Assembly (NCBI RefSeq): GCF_030936135.1
Contig: NW_026776913.1
Location: forward strand, 682,001 to 746,000
Length of the DNA: 64,000 bases
Direction of reading: 5' to 3'
Source: Gavia stellata
Lineage: Eukaryota > Chordata > Aves > Gaviiformes > Gaviidae
Shown here: piece after piece, positions 22,203 to 34,720 of the stretch
Position numbering within the stretch: position 1 is the stretch's first letter
Layout of the letters: every line of letters starts with the position of its first letter
Notes under the pieces: model-generated
The model's database searches: none
What the model saw: the letters and a program-made list of their open reading frames with translations, nothing else
What the model was told of the DNA's origin: nothing
Position numbers and translations under genes: made by a program

Positions 22203-25200
22203 GGCAGCCAACGGGCAGATCCCAGGTTAGCGAAAAGGTACAAAGGAAGGCAGAATTTTGATGTGGTGTACACTGGCACAAGAGGATTACCTGCATTTCC
22301 ATTCTCTGAAGTCCTAACTGGGCGACTGAGACTGTGGAAGCTCACAGCTCCCTTCATCTGCCCTGCATTTCAGCATGTAAAATTAAGCTAACCTAGTCAT
22401 AAAGTTGGTTTTGATTCTCTTCACAGCCTAAAGCACAGCATGGGGCAGGAGACAGGCAGGACACCTAAAGCGGACTCACACTCCTCTGCACAAATGCTTA
22501 GGTGCTTGCGGGAACCTCAGGAGGCATGGCATACCGATTCCAGGGTTCAACAACCTGGTCAAATGCCTTGTCTCCTTCTCTGTAATGGTGGCATCGATGC
22601 GTGGCACTCATGTGCGGACTCTGTACAAGGATCATAGAATCATTGATTCATAGAATGGTTTAGGTTGGAAACGACCTTTAAGATCATCAAGTCCAACTGT
22701 AAACCTAACCCTGTTAAGTCCACCACTAAGCGCCTCATCCACACGTCTTTTAAAAAGCTCCAGTGATGGTGACTCCACTACGTCCTTGGGCAGCCTGTTC
22801 CAGTGTCTGACAGCCCTTTTGGTGAAGAAACTATTCCTAATATCCAGTCTAACCTTCCCCTGGCACAACTTGTGGCTGTTTCCTCTTCTCCTATCACTTG
22901 TCACTTGGGAGAAGAGACCAGCACCCACCTCTCTACAGGGGGACAATCACTTCCCTAGTCCTGCCGGCCACACTGTTTCTGATACAAGCCAGCATGCAGT
23001 TGGCTGTCATAGTAATGTTGGCCAACAGATGAATGTTTCTTTTCCATAGGTATTCAGAGAGATCCTTCTTGTGCTCGGGAGAGGCTGTCCTGCAAGGCCT
23101 ATCACATTTCCTGAGCTCCTTCCCCCTTCAGAGCTGCTTCCCACGGCACCACCTGGATCAGTCCCCCCTGTATATCAAAGTCTTTGTCTCTGGAGTCCAC
23201 CAGCCTGTGCTCTGCTGCTGGCCTTCCTTTGACACCTGGGACCCCACTATTTCCTTGTTTGCCAGTACCGCCTCCAGGTGAGCATCCCCCTTGTTGTCCC
23301 TACCTGGCAGCTCTGTTCGGAACTTGTCCCAGGAGCCTCCAGGATGCCAGCATCCTGTCGCTTTGCCTGGCCAGGGAATGCCAGGGCACTTACAGTCCCC
23401 CACAGGAACCTGCTGCTTAACCTGGACACTTCCTCGGCTTGCTGAGAGAGGACTATTGCTGTTTCCTCTCCCTGACCAAGTAGGTTATGAGTGCCAAGAC
23501 CATGTCACCCTTACTGACTTCTCTTCTCATCCTCACTCACAGAAGCTGGCCCAACCTGTTGCCCATCTCACAGAGGAGCTCCATATATCCTAGCTGCTCC
23601 TTCACACAGCGTGCTTCCCCCCTAGTCTTGTCCTCCCTGTCACCTTCTCCATCAGAGCCTGTATCCCTCCATTGCAGCACCCCAGCTCAGCAAGCTGTGC
23701 CACCACTTCTCATTTAATCCCAAACCATCACAGTAGAGTGACAAGTCCTGGGGCTTCAGCTCCTCCTGCCTGTGCTCCAGCTCCTCCTGGCCATGCACCT
23801 TTGGGCTGCAGCACCTCAGCCGTGGCACCGGGGTGGAGCGCAGACTTCTCCCAGGGAAACCTGATCACTGGTCCTGACCAGAAGACCATTGTGCTTCGAA
23901 CAGTTAGTGCTGTGCTGCGCTGTGCTGCATGTACAGCGTGGCCTCCACACCTGTACTGTGCTGAAGAGATCCCTTGGGCACAGGACAACCTCAGCAGCTC
24001 CTTGTCACAGTGCAGCCTGCGGGCAGCTCCCACGCGGTACCGGCCATCATGGCACCTGCATGGCCTTGTCTCTGTCTGACAATGCAGCAGGAAGGTCTCA
24101 TGAGAACATCATTTCTGACTGAACGTGGAGAAGAGGCATAGTCTCGTTTCCTCGTAAGAGAATACAGTAAGAGTTTTTGGCCAAAGTGGGAGACTTTTTT
24201 CTCTGGACAGGGTCTGCATGGCATGCTTCGCATGGCTGGGAGTCCCATTCGATGCTGCAACACCTAGGCATCCCACCACCTATCTGGATCAAAGATTAGC
24301 TATACGATTCTCTCCTTATAACCCATGACCTAACTGCATTTTAAATGATACCTCACAGAGTCTGAGTACCTTCCTTACTGGGATCATCATGGACCAGGAT
24401 CTACTGGTGAAGAACTCTCCCAGCACACTTGGATGCAGCCCCTACAGTCCAATGGACTGGTAGGTGTGCAGTTTGCTCAGGTAACCCCTGGCTTCATCCC
24501 CATTCACAGCTGGTTGTTCTCCTCCAGAGCCCTGCCTCAAAGCACAAAGGCCTGGGAGACCTTGCTGGTGGAAACTGAGGCAAAGGGGACACAGAGCATC
24601 TCAGATCTATCTACAGCTACTCTTACTAAACTTAGCAGTGGTCCACAGTCTCTCTGTTTCTTCCTTAACTCTTCCTGAAGTACCAACAGCTCATCTTGGT
24701 GCCCTTGAATTCCCTTTTGAGTGTCAATTGAGTTTTGATATGGACCATTGCTGTGCTTGGAGGATGCGGTCCATGAAGACAAGATGTGTGCAGGCACACT
24801 GAGAAAAGGATTGTTCTGTTCCTGGACTGTATCATCAAGGGAGTGAGTACAGATCCCTGTGTGATGTGCTTTGTGTTCACGCAATGCCTGCAGCTATTGG
24901 GCAGAGAAGGGACAGACGTTGCCTCTCTGATGACATCTGATGACCAATACCTCTGAGTGATGGCAACAGCAATGGCACACAGCAACCAAATTGCATTGTG
25001 TGCAATGCCGCCTGCGGTGTCTTGTCACACACCCACCCTGAATGGGAATTGCTTTCCTGTTGGTCCTGTGATTTTCTTGCCAGCCCTGGCATCTCATGTA
25101 GCTCTGTGGGCCTGGATTTCAACATTGCATTGAGCAGCGGCCTTGAATTCTGTACCACAATGTGGGGATGAACACGAGACAGCTGCCAATACAGTCAGTG

Positions 25201-26180
25201 AAGATCTAGTAAACCCAACACCTGGAGGAGAGGAAGAAAGAGACTGAGCTCTCCCTGTGGCATACGACTCCATTCCATCATCTGAATATCTCTATAGGCT
25301 GACCTGAACATAACGAGTAGGGACAGGTTCAGTTGCCCTTAATTTGGGCAGCAGCTGTCCTTTCAGTTGGCCAAAGGAAATTCCCAAGAGCCTCCAAGAA
25401 GATGCCCCAGATGTTGGCCTGTCTCTACATCAGCCTGCACGTATCTTCAATCTGTCTCTATTAGCGGCACACATCTTTGACCACCTCTGGCACCGCAGAT
25501 GTCACCAGACAACTGCATCTGAACAGCTCACTCCTGGCCTCCAGCTCCATTAATTACCATGGGAGCTGAGAGCAGGAGCTCACATGCAGGTGCCTATTGT
25601 GTGTCCACCTGAAGGGGGGCAGGAGGAATCCCACCTGCTGTGGGTCTGTGGTGTGCATGGGAGGGAGCTGAGTGCCCTTCCAGCCCCAGCACTCCAAACC
25701 CAGGATGAGATGCCTTGTCGGGCTCAGCTGCATCCCTTCCCTCAGCAGGGGTAAAGGAGATCCCTGCCTGTCCCTGTCTGGCTGTCCTGTCTAAAGATGG
25801 GCCAAGAAAAGTTGATATTTAGGCGTGACTCTGTCTCTCAGCAGGGAAATGACAGTGCTGGGAAGAAGTGTCTCTCCCCAGCTGCGGGAGGGAACCTCAG
25901 TGATTGCTCCAGCCTGTTTCACAGCAGGTTCCCCTGGAGCCCCAGGGACCCCTGGGGGGAGCCCCGAGGGGCAGAGAAAGTGCCGCCTTGGGCTGCTCCT
26001 CTGCTGCTGAGCTGGGCCGGGCTCCTGGGATGGAGGGAGCTCATGGCAAGCGGGCAGCGCTGAGGAGAGACAGCTCTGCCCAGGAGCAGCTCCTCTGCAG
26101 AGCACAGCAGGGCTGAGGGCACTGCCTGCAGGCACCGAGGGGAGAGGATCAAGGCAGAGAGAGGTTAAAGGCAGTCTGGG
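22203..26180 (+). repeat. Segmental duplication copy A (upstream of OR3)
   Basis: A block of about 4 kb that recurs in the same orientation at 55105-59095, offset 32901-32915 bp. Small indels explain the drift. It begins at GGCAGCCAACGGGCAGATCCCAGG in both copies and runs into the conserved OR upstream block. It contains an antisense CR1 3' end at 22631-23010. Other frames inside it (for example 24433-24678) match only the sister copy and show no known domain. Confidence 0.85.
22631..23010 (-). mobile_element. CR1 3' end, antisense, internally deleted
   Basis: ATCATAGAATCATTGATTCATAGAATGG, then 'tttaggttggaaacgacctttaagatcatc', is the antisense CR1 terminus. At about 22935 the sequence jumps from the C-terminal coding region (CACCCACCTCTCTACAGG) to an upstream RT part (GGACAATCACTTCCCTAGTCC). 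The same deletion is present at 55532-55925, so it predates the duplication. Confidence 0.88.
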
Positions 26181-26235
26181 GTGGGAGGACAGAGGCGAGC
26201 TCACTGGAGGAGAAATCTTCACAGCCCTTGACACG
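26181..26235 (+). promoter_or_regulatory. Conserved splice-donor block before OR3
   Basis: Ends GACACG|GTAAGT, with the last exon base at 26235. It is the same block as at 4680-4723 and continues the conserved upstream region that starts about 25850. Candidate end of a non-coding first exon. Confidence 0.5.
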
Positions 26236-28015
26236 GTAAGTCTCTGGGTGTGGGGCAATTTAGGTACAGTTCACGAAAAGATCTCCTAATGCTGGCACAT
26301 CGCACAAACTCTGAGACCTTTCAGGAAGAACTGCCACAGGTTCTCTAGTGTAGAAGAGGAGGACGTGCTCCAGAGCAGCGCTTCCCTGCTGCACCATGAG
26401 AGGGACAGGGCATGAGGGCTGCCTTCTGCCAGGGACGGCTGCAGGGTGTGAAGGTGGGTGTGCAGCCAGGGGTGCCCAGGGCTGTTCTTCCGAGCAGGGT
26501 CCCTGCACCCCCGGGGCTGGGTGCTGGGGCAGGGACTCTGCCGCCTGCCAGGGTCAGCACTCAGCCTGCCCGGGGAGCTCCCCACGGCGCTGTGGGGAGA
26601 AGCTGGGGGTGGAAGGAGAGACCAGTGCAATGGCAGGGTGCTTCTGCTGTTGAGAGGGTGCTGTGTGGGTCAGGGCTGCTCACAGCTCCACATCACTGCA
26701 GGATCTTCCCAAGAGACTTTTCAGGAAGCACAGCAAGGCAGGGGCTGCCTGAAAGGGAAGGATCCTGGTCTTTCACTCTTCTCCTCTGGGTTGTCTGGGT
26801 GGGCAATGGCACATAGAAATTAATCTCTCATTTCCGGAGGAGGCACTGAAATTCCAAGTCTGTTCCTCTTAGAGGTGAATAAAGCGGGGAGTATTGGAAA
26901 TCACCATGCCGTGGTCACAGACAGCATCAGTGTCACTTTTCCAGCCTCGCCAGGGCTGGTCTGATGTTCCCCTCAGAGCCTGCACACCCAGAGATGCCCC
27001 TGGGCAGTGTCCTGCTGCAGGGAGGGCTCTGCAGGGCAGAGCTGAGCAGGCAGCGGGTGGGATGGGCTCTGTGAGCACTGCCAGGGAGGAGACACAGGGG
27101 ACAGAGAACCAGCTCCTGGCAGGGACAGCTGCAGGCAGCAGAGACAGGGACGGGGAGTGGGAGGACACTGCAAACAAGCACAAGGGGAGGGTGCGCTCAG
27201 GCAGCTCTCTTTCTGTGTTTCCCTGCAGATGTCTGCTGGGCACTGTCTGCGGGGCAATGAGCTGACTCTCTCTGTAGAACCTCCCATCGGAGGGACCCCC
27301 GAGTCTCTGCTTTGCCTGTCCTGCAGGGCTTGCAAGCTGCCCCCCAGAAAGGCGCAGCTCTGCTGTGGGATCCTCGGGAGTGCGGAGCCTTTCCTTGGGG
27401 GTCGGCACTCTCCTCGCAGAGTCAGTTGCTTCTCTCTGGGAGGGGTCGTGTCCTGCCCTCTCCATCACACCTCCACCTCTGGGCTGGGCTGGAGAAGAGT
27501 TTGCAGAGCTGTCCTTTGAAACAGGACTCCTCTGGTCTCATCAGAGTCCAGGTTTATTGTTTTTTTTAAAAGAGTAATTTGTGTGTGAAGTCGTCTTCAA
27601 GGCGGCAAAATGAAAACACAGGGCAGATGGGAAAAGGGCTGATGGACACTGCAGCCCTGTGAAAAAACACAGACAAAGTTATAAGAAAGGCATGCTGAGC
27701 CTCTCTTTCACAGCCCACGTTCTTCCATGTCATGAGTGCAGATATTGAACTTTTCCATGAAAGATGGATTACATCTGACATCCCCTGTGAACATCGGAGG
27801 TGTCACAAGTCAGCTCCCATGTACCCACTGCAGCAGAGCAAAGCTGACTCCTCAGCAGCAGAAGGGCAGAGCTCCTGCTCCTCACAGCACACTCAGCCAG
27901 CACAAACTAGAGAATGGAAATGTATTCCAACTGCGTGGCGTTGTGATGAAAAATGGAGTGGCTTTTCTCAGAGAAATCTGTCCTAATTTTTCCTGTTTTT
28001 TCCTTTTTTGGACAG
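26236..28015 (+). other. Predicted 5' UTR intron of OR3
   Basis: 1780 nt from GTAAGT to TTTTTTGGACAG. The intron is nearly the same sequence as that of OR1 (offset about 21512) and includes the internal acceptor-like TTTCCCTGCAG near 27228. No G-rich run is present at the position where OR1 has one. Confidence 0.55.
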
Positions 28016-28039
28016 AGCCCCCAGACCAAGAGACAGAAA

Positions 28040-28957
28040 ATGTCCAACAGCAGCTCCATCACCCAGTTCCTCCTCCTGGCATTCGCAGACACGCGGGAGC
28101 TGCAGCTCTTGCACTTCTGCCTCTTCCTGGGCATCTACCTGGCTGCCCTCCTGGGCAATGGCCTCATCATCACCGCCATAGTCTGCGACCACCACCTCCA
28201 CACCCCCATGTACTTCTTCCTTCTCAACCTTTCTCTCATCGACCTGGGCTCCATCTCCACCACTGTTCCCAAAGCCATGGCCAATTCCCTCTGGGACACC
28301 AGGGCCATCTCCTTTGCAGGATGTGCTGCCCAGGTCTTTCTGTTTGTCCTTTTCATGTCAGCAGAGTTTTATCTTCTCACCATCATGGCCTACGACCGCT
28401 ACATTGCCATCTGCAAACCCCTGCACTACGGGTCCCTCCTGGGCAGCAGAGCTTGTGTCCACATGGCAGCAGCTGCCTGGGGCAGTATTTTTTTCTACGC
28501 TGTGCTGCACACAGCCAATACATTTTCACTACCACTCTGCCAAGGCAATGCCTTGGACCAGTTCTTCTGTGAAATTCCACAGATCCTCAAGCTCTCCTGC
28601 TCAGACACCTACCTCAGGGAGGTTGGGTTTATTGTGGTTAGTGTTTCTTTTGCTTTTGGGTGTTTTGTTTTCATTGTGCTGTCATATGTGCAGATCTTGA
28701 GGACCGTGCTGAGGATCCCCTCAGAGCAGGGACGGCACAAAGCCTTTTCCACGTGCCTCCCTCACCTAGCTGTGGTCTCCCTGTTCATCAGCACTATCAT
28801 GTTTGCCCACCTAAAGCCCCCCTCCATCTCCTCCCCATCCCTGGACCTGGTGATGGCAGTTCTGTACTCGGTGGTGCCTCCAGCAGTGAACCCCCTCATC
28901 TACAGCATGAGGAACCAGGAGCTCAAGGATGCCCTAAGGAAACTGATGACTGGTTGA
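28040..28957 (+). CDS. Olfactory receptor OR3, OR14-like, intact
   Basis: A 305-residue odorant receptor with all family motifs: N3 glycosylation site, GN in TM1, PMYFFL, MAYDRYIAIC, KAFSTC and NPLIYSMRN, tail KLMTG as in OR1. The ATG at 28040 lies 24 nt after the acceptor at 28015. An in-frame ATG at 27953 is intronic. Distinct residues are in TM2 (SLIDLG for SLLDLG), TM3 (FLFVLFMSAEF), TM4 (GSIFFYAVLH), TM5 (FIVVSVSFAFGCF) and TM6 (FISTIMFAHLKP). Its 5' side equals OR1 and OR2, while the DNA beyond about 25850 upstream equals OR5, so the locus joins two flanking histories. Confidence 0.95.
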   Translation: MSNSSSITQFLLLAFADTRELQLLHFCLFLGIYLAALLGNGLIITAIVCDHHLHTPMYFFLLNLSLIDLGSISTTVPKAMANSLWDTRAISFAGCAAQVFLFVLFMSAEFYLLTIMAYDRYIAICKPLHYGSLLGSRACVHMAAAAWGSIFFYAVLHTANTFSLPLCQGNALDQFFCEIPQILKLSCSDTYLREVGFIVVSVSFAFGCFVFIVLSYVQILRTVLRIPSEQGRHKAFSTCLPHLAVVSLFISTIMFAHLKPPSISSPSLDLVMAVLYSVVPPAVNPLIYSMRNQELKDALRKLMTG

Positions 28958-29201
28958 TTTTCCCAAGCGGCAATGAACTGCCCATCTTCTTCTGCATATC
29001 CCTTGTCACGTAACTCATTACATGCCCAGACTCTCTTTGGTAGGTTGTTAGGTTTGGTTTCTTTGGGTTTTAGCTTTTCTTGGTTGTATTAATGCTGTCC
29101 ACAAAAAGGAAGCCATTCTTCATCCTATTTCTATTTCAGTATCTGCCTGTCTTTTGTGACCCAGGGACTTTGTGTAAATTGGGAGCTGTTTGTTTAAACA
29201 A

Positions 29202-29207
29202 AATAAA
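29202..29207 (+). terminator. AATAAA polyadenylation signal downstream of OR3
   Basis: Hexamer in the context ACAAAATAAAGGACC, about 245 bp after the OR3 stop. It is the only canonical hexamer seen in the first 300 bp of this flank. Confidence 0.35.
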
Positions 29208-30540
29208 GGACCCTGCTCAGGGTGGTTTCCCTGAGATCCTTTCTCTGAGATCTTCTCTGGAGCCATGGGGCAGGACTGTGTGCTGAGGTGAAGGGGGCAG
29301 GAGGCACCTGGAGCTGGGTCTGCCTCCCAGCATGACCAGCATGACCCTGTGGAGTCACCCCATGGCCCTGGGCTCCACAGCCTGCTTGCTCTGCAGTGCA
29401 ATCCTGCCAGCTCGTAGGTTGTGGGGAGCCTGGGGAGGGGGTGCAGGAGTGGCTGGCCAGGCCAGCCTAGATGCGCTCTCTAGGGAAAAGGCTCTGTGGG
29501 GAGATGGGATATCCAAGTAGAAGTGCAGGGTACTGTGTGTGTGCGGGGGAGACATGGAAAGAGAAACCCTTTGCTGAGGGTGGCAGCTGGGGGCATGCTG
29601 CCCTGTCCCTGGGGCAAAAGGCCCTTCCTGAGTATCCCCTGGGCCAATTCTCTCATGCCGTCCTGGGGAGCAAGTTTGGCACCTGGGGCTGCAAGCTGCC
29701 TGCAGCGGAGATCTCCTCAGCGTGCCGGCTGGATGGACATTCTCACTGGCCTCCATTTCCTGTTGTGGGACCAGTCAGAGACATGGAGGACCAGCAGACA
29801 GGGTCTGACCTGTGCCCGTGTTCGCTGGACACCCCGGGCAGCTGCCCCAGGGCAGTCGTCACACACCAGCCAATAACCACCACCATGTCCACAATGGCCT
29901 CTCAGCCCAGCTCGGAGAGGTTGCTTGTCCCTCCACAGAGGGACACCGAATGACCAGGTCAGAAGTCCAGGTTTGCATTGTACAGATGAGACGTAAGCAT
30001 GCACACCGTGTGCGTGTGGGGAGATGAACCCGAGTGAGCACAAATGCCATCAGCTCTTCCTGGGGGTACCATGAAGGCCTGTGGGACAGACAGTGTCTCG
30101 AGGTCACTTCTCACTTTGAGAGTAACATCCCCTGGGAAAGCACCTGGATGCAGCACTGGGATGTGCTTCATTTAACCCACGTCCCCGTGTCCATTCCTCA
30201 TGCCGTGGAGCATCTCAGACGAGTGCAGAGCAGGGCGATACACCGCAGGGCTGAGGTGCCTCCCAGCCTCTGGGAGCAGCAGCAGGAGGTCAGATTGACA
30301 CTGTGACTGCTGCAGTGCACTGCCTCTGCACGTGCAAGGCAAGGACTCCACTCTCTAATCACCCGTGTGTGTACGAGGATTGCAAGAGACCAGCTGAGAC
30401 ATGGGCACCTCACAGAGCTCCGACATTTCTGTGTGTGACTCCAAGAACAAATTTCCATTTTCACAGCTACATTCATCTCAGCTGCCTTGGACAGGCTCAT
30501 TGCAAGTGCTCCTGACTGCTACATCACCCTTGCCTGTGAT
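29208..30540. other. OR3 3' flank, no gene recognised
   Basis: GC-rich DNA with short, domain-less frames. The part at 29370-29520 shares blocks with the OR5 3' flank (61800-61930), such as 'cacagcctgctygctctgcag' and 'gaaaaggctct'. This supports a common OR 3' flanking sequence. Confidence 0.45.
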
Positions 30541-30544
30541 TCCG

Positions 30545-30925
30545 GATTGTGACCTCAAAAGTGCCAGAGCAATCATGGAGGTTCTGGGGTCCTTGGAAAA
30601 AGCAGACATCAAACCCCTCTTCAAGAAGGGCAGGGATGAGGATTGACAGAATTGCAAGTGGCCTGCCTGCCTCAGACTCTAGGAGGACATGGGGCAAGTT
30701 GTCCTGCAGCCATCTCCAGGCCCTTGAAGGACAAGAAAGGCATTGCTGAAGCAGAATGGTTAGGGGAAACGAGGGCACGTTGTGTACCTGGCCTTTTGCA
30801 AGGCCTTTGACATCATCTCCCAGAGTCTCCTTAGAGCCGGACTGATGCTCTCCAGGATGAAGAAATGGATGGTAGGGTGGGTGGGAAGTTGGCTGGATGG
30901 TGAGGCCCAAATGTCATCAGCAGTA
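30545..30925 (+). mobile_element. Old CR1 fragment, sense, RT N-terminal region
   Basis: Translation contains 'vyLAFCKAFDIISQSLL' followed by KKWMVGWVGSWLDG, which matches the CR1 RT segment. Upstream LFKKGRDED-type sequence matches the region before the RT motifs. Many changes suggest an old copy. Confidence 0.7.
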
Positions 30926-31219
30926 CAAAGTCTTTTTAGAAGGCAGTCATACCCAGAATCCCTCAGTGATTAGCATTTGGGCCAACACTCTTGAATGTCC
31001 TTATTATCCTCCCGCATGGTGGAGCCCCATCCAGGAAGAGGGCATGGATATGGGTTGGCATGTGCCTTCTGCCTGAGTACCTGATGGGACAGCAGCAGGC
31101 ATAGGGCTTGTTTGTGCCTATCCAAGAAGCTGAAAGGCCAGGAAAAGTCACGTGGTTTAGAAGATCAGGGTGAGGTTACTCTCTCAGCTCAGGTGAAAGG
31201 CCACAAGAAGGCTGATGAG
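30926..31219. other. Unassigned
   Basis: About 290 bp between the old CR1 fragment and a dispersed repeat. Nothing recognised. Confidence 0.4.
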
Positions 31220-32126
31220 TTAGGTTGCCTGCTTGAAGGGTGCTTTCTGAGAATTTTGACCTCTCCTTGGAGGTGGGAAAAAGCAGGAGAGAGAAAAGCT
31301 GCTACAAAGTGCAGCTTGGAAAGTGGAGCCTGGACATGAGGAAGAAGAAATGTCACTCGAAGGGTAGAGCTGTGGTGCAAGAGGTCACCAAGTGAGAGTT
31401 GGTGATCAGACCATGGCTTTGTGTTTCAACGAACGGCCAGTGAGGGTGGGGAGACGTCAGTGAAGGCAGAGAAATGTCCAGGGGAGAGCAAGGTGGAGAA
31501 GCAAGATGGATGTCTACAGCCTGCAGGAAAACAGGGGCAGGTGTGGGACAGCCTGCGATGGAAACTGCCAAGGGCGCTGGCCAGGCTGGAAGGCACGAAC
31601 AGAACCCAGGTCTTTGTCCTCTGGGCTATGGCAGTTGTCTGTGCCACCAAGGGCTGTGAGAAGACATGTTGTCCTCATGGCACTGGAGCCTCATTTCCTC
31701 CTTGCAACCCCATGGGGAAGCTGGGAGTGTTGTTCCATTGTCCTGCACTGGGCATTGCAGACCCCACATCCACTGCCCCAGGAAGGGCCCTGACCCACGT
31801 GTGAGGGACAGGATCCCCCTTCCATGGGCCGGGGGTCAGGGCTTGGCCTTTGTGCTCCATGTAACAATCCAAGGGCTTTGTCAGCGTCAGAGCCACCTGC
31901 ACAGTGCCTTTGCCTACCTGCAATCACAGCCTCCAATTATCGGCTCTAACAAGTCCCTGGGGAGGCTTTGTCAGTAATGGCCCTCAGTGGGGCCCAGTAA
32001 TGCTTCAGAGTAGTTTAGGTTTTTCTTCTGCCTTTGTCTCCTTGAGGGGATTGTTCAGTCTCTTCTCAGTACCTGAGGCTCCTGGAGTCAGCACTACATA
32101 CACCATGGGGCTCATTAAAATGCAGA
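31220..32126 (+). repeat. Dispersed repeat, copy 1 of an inverted pair
   Basis: Matches 48344-49190 in reverse complement. Shared landmarks are GAAATGTCACTCGAAGGG, the 'tttgcctacctg' and 'ccctggggaggctttgtca' blocks, and the 'cattaaaa' end. It lies downstream of OR3, and its partner lies upstream of OR4. The first ~180 bp may be an old CR1 3' region. The remainder is not recognised, and its open frames are not conserved between the copies. Confidence 0.65.
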
Positions 32127-34140
32127 AAGCGCTAACGAGCTATGCCTCTTCTATAGTTTTCTTCAGGTCTTCAACATTTGTATAGCCAATTAGAGAGGTA
32201 GGCACCTACCCTGAAGTAGCATAGCTAGCTCATCCTTTTCAATGAGCAATCTGAAGATGTGATCGGAGAATTCTCCAGTTGATATGGATGCAGAATGTCT
32301 CCTAAAGAGGTGGGGACAGGTAGGAAAAGCAGTCCCTTGAGGCCAGACACCTTATGGACAACCTTGCCCCTCACCTCTCCAACCCTGCCATTGCTCTCGT
32401 TGGCCACCAGGGACTTCCTTCACTTTTCTTTACATCAGACTTCTCCACCAAAGTCTGCAGCTGAATATTACAGCTGCTTTGCAGCAATTCCTGCCTGCTC
32501 TCCGTGGAGAACTGCATGGAAACAGGGTTTTTTAATTGGGGGAAAGAAAAAAGAAGAAAAAGTAAAACACAAGAGAGCTTAATCCACAATAAACACAATT
32601 CTCAGCTGTATGGTTACTTTTGGCAGCTTCCAACGAGGTTCGCCACCCCAACTGAAGAGTTGCCTATGGGAGTATGAGGGAGAGTACTGAAAGACAATGA
32701 TGCTTTACCTCCCTGGAGCTCAAAGCAGGGTGATAGGTGAGAGGGATCTGAATGATCAAAGAGTAAGAGGAGGAAAACCTCTGGAGCGCAATGGAAAGTG
32801 TGCATGTCCAGATCGGCTTCTGGAGAGATGACTTCAGACATGGGTAGTTTGATCAGGACAGGCAGAAACACCTGGAAGGTTAGGGAGATTAAATACGCAG
32901 CATGATAGACAGAGTAGTGGCAATGCAAGCACCGGGCAAGATCAGGATTTCTTCTCCCGCAATAAATACACAGTCTCAAAAGTCCCATTTTGGCAGGATT
33001 GGAATTACAGTGATGTTTTATTGAAAGTACTGAAACATTTCAGCTGGTAAAAAGGTGCTGCTTTTTCTTTATCTTTCTTTTTTTAAAGTATTGAGAGCAG
33101 TTCCCAGGTTTTCAGGCAGAGCTCCGGGGTCTGACCATAAGCAGCCAGTGCCACCTCGAGAGCTGTATCTGAGGTACTTGCCGGGGCATGTAAAGGACCA
33201 CTTCCCCTCCTGGTCCACACCTATGGCCTAACCAGTACCAGAGCCCCAAGACCCCACAGTTTCTCCAGGCGATGCTTTGGACCACCTGCTCCCTCCAGGA
33301 GTCAACTCCCAGAGCCCCGGCGCTCTCTGGCATGCGGACCAGACTTAAGGTCTCTCTGGTACCTGGCTCCCAGGCCCCTTATCCTACTCACTGGCTACTC
33401 CAGCCTGATGTTGGCTAGCAGTTGCACACACTGACACGCACATCCACATGATATGCAGGCACTTGGGTCTCTCCAGTTGATGCCCCACAGGCACGTGAGC
33501 CGCTCTGACTTGTGGTCCCCCCTCCAGGGGCTGGCACTCACACCTCCACACGCACAAAGAGCAGAGATCCCCCTCACCCCAGCAAGTAGTGAAATGGAGT
33601 TTAATACAAAGGCAGGACAGGCTGGGGCCATCAGTTGCAGGGCATGGCCGGACAAGTGTACTTACCAGCAACCTCCTTCATTGTGACCAGTTATTTTTAG
33701 CCCTATTTCATCCCCAAACAACCTCAAGTCCTCCCTTTCCCTGCCATCGGTCCTTTCCTCGAAATCCCATCGGAAATCTTCATTATGTGAAATAGGAACT
33801 GGGTTTGCAGATCCACTTTCAAGAAGACAAAGACAAAAAGTATGAGTAAAAGCATGATCATTCAATTGCAGTAGCTGAATCTACTCACGACCCCTCCAGT
33901 AAGGGGAAGCCCCGGGACCTTGCAGGGGAGCAGCAGGGGATTACCAGGCACAGCCGAGTGTCTGCCCACGGTCGAGGCTTCAGCAAGGGGTCGGTCACAA
34001 AGGGTTTTTTCCTAGGAAGCAGGGAGGGTAGGCTGTGCATGCACACCATGAACTGTGATATGTTCTATAGCTGTGTGGAGTCAACAAGATGTGTGTCCAC
34101 TTTAGCAAGTGTCTTTGCCTCATAAGCACAAGCTCGCTAA
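32127..34140. other. Unassigned 2-kb stretch
   Basis: No gene supported. It holds a T-rich run near 33060-33087 and short frames without domains. The region 33590-33990 looks retroviral-flank-like (antisense, low coding content), but no LTR ends could be placed. Confidence 0.4.
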
Positions 34141-34720
34141 ATTTCTGGTCAGGTAGTATCTGCAATGGCATCAGCATCTTCAAGGGCGTCTCCATCAGTA
34201 GTTGCATCAGAAATTCGACTTGCATCTTCAATGCCACCTGCCGTGGTATCTGCAGCTGCAATGGTGTCTGACACAGCACTTGCATCTCGGGTGGTGTCTG
34301 TAATGGTATCTGCATCTGCCATGGCATCTCCAGTGGCATCGACACCGGTACCTTCAAAGAATCTTCAAAGGCACCTGCATCTGCAATGGTGTCTGCATCT
34401 GCCATGGTATCTGCAATGGCACCTGCATCCTCAATAGCATCTCCATCAGCAATTGCATCTGAAATTGTACCTGCATCTGCACCAGCATTGGCAATGTTAT
34501 CCACAATGGTATCTCCATCTGCAATGATGGCTGCATTGGAGAGCTGTAGCTGACAGGACAGTTGGACACACAGCATTCCGGATGCAGATACCTTTGCAGA
34601 TGCCGTGGCAGATTCTTTCCCACTGCAGATGGAGCAGCCATTGCAGATACTGATCCCGTTGCAGATATCCATAGCATCACACACCCCCATGCAGATACCA
34701 ACACCATTACAGATGCACAC
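34141..34720. repeat. Degenerate minisatellite, ~18-bp unit, inverted relative to 0.8-1.7 kb
   Basis: Units such as ATGGTATCTGCATCTGCC and ATGGCATCTCCATCTGCA are the reverse complement of the unit in the 775-1700 array. The frame stays open on both strands because the unit is a multiple of 3. The resulting 241-codon minus-strand frame is mostly repeat and not taken as a gene. Confidence 0.8.
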
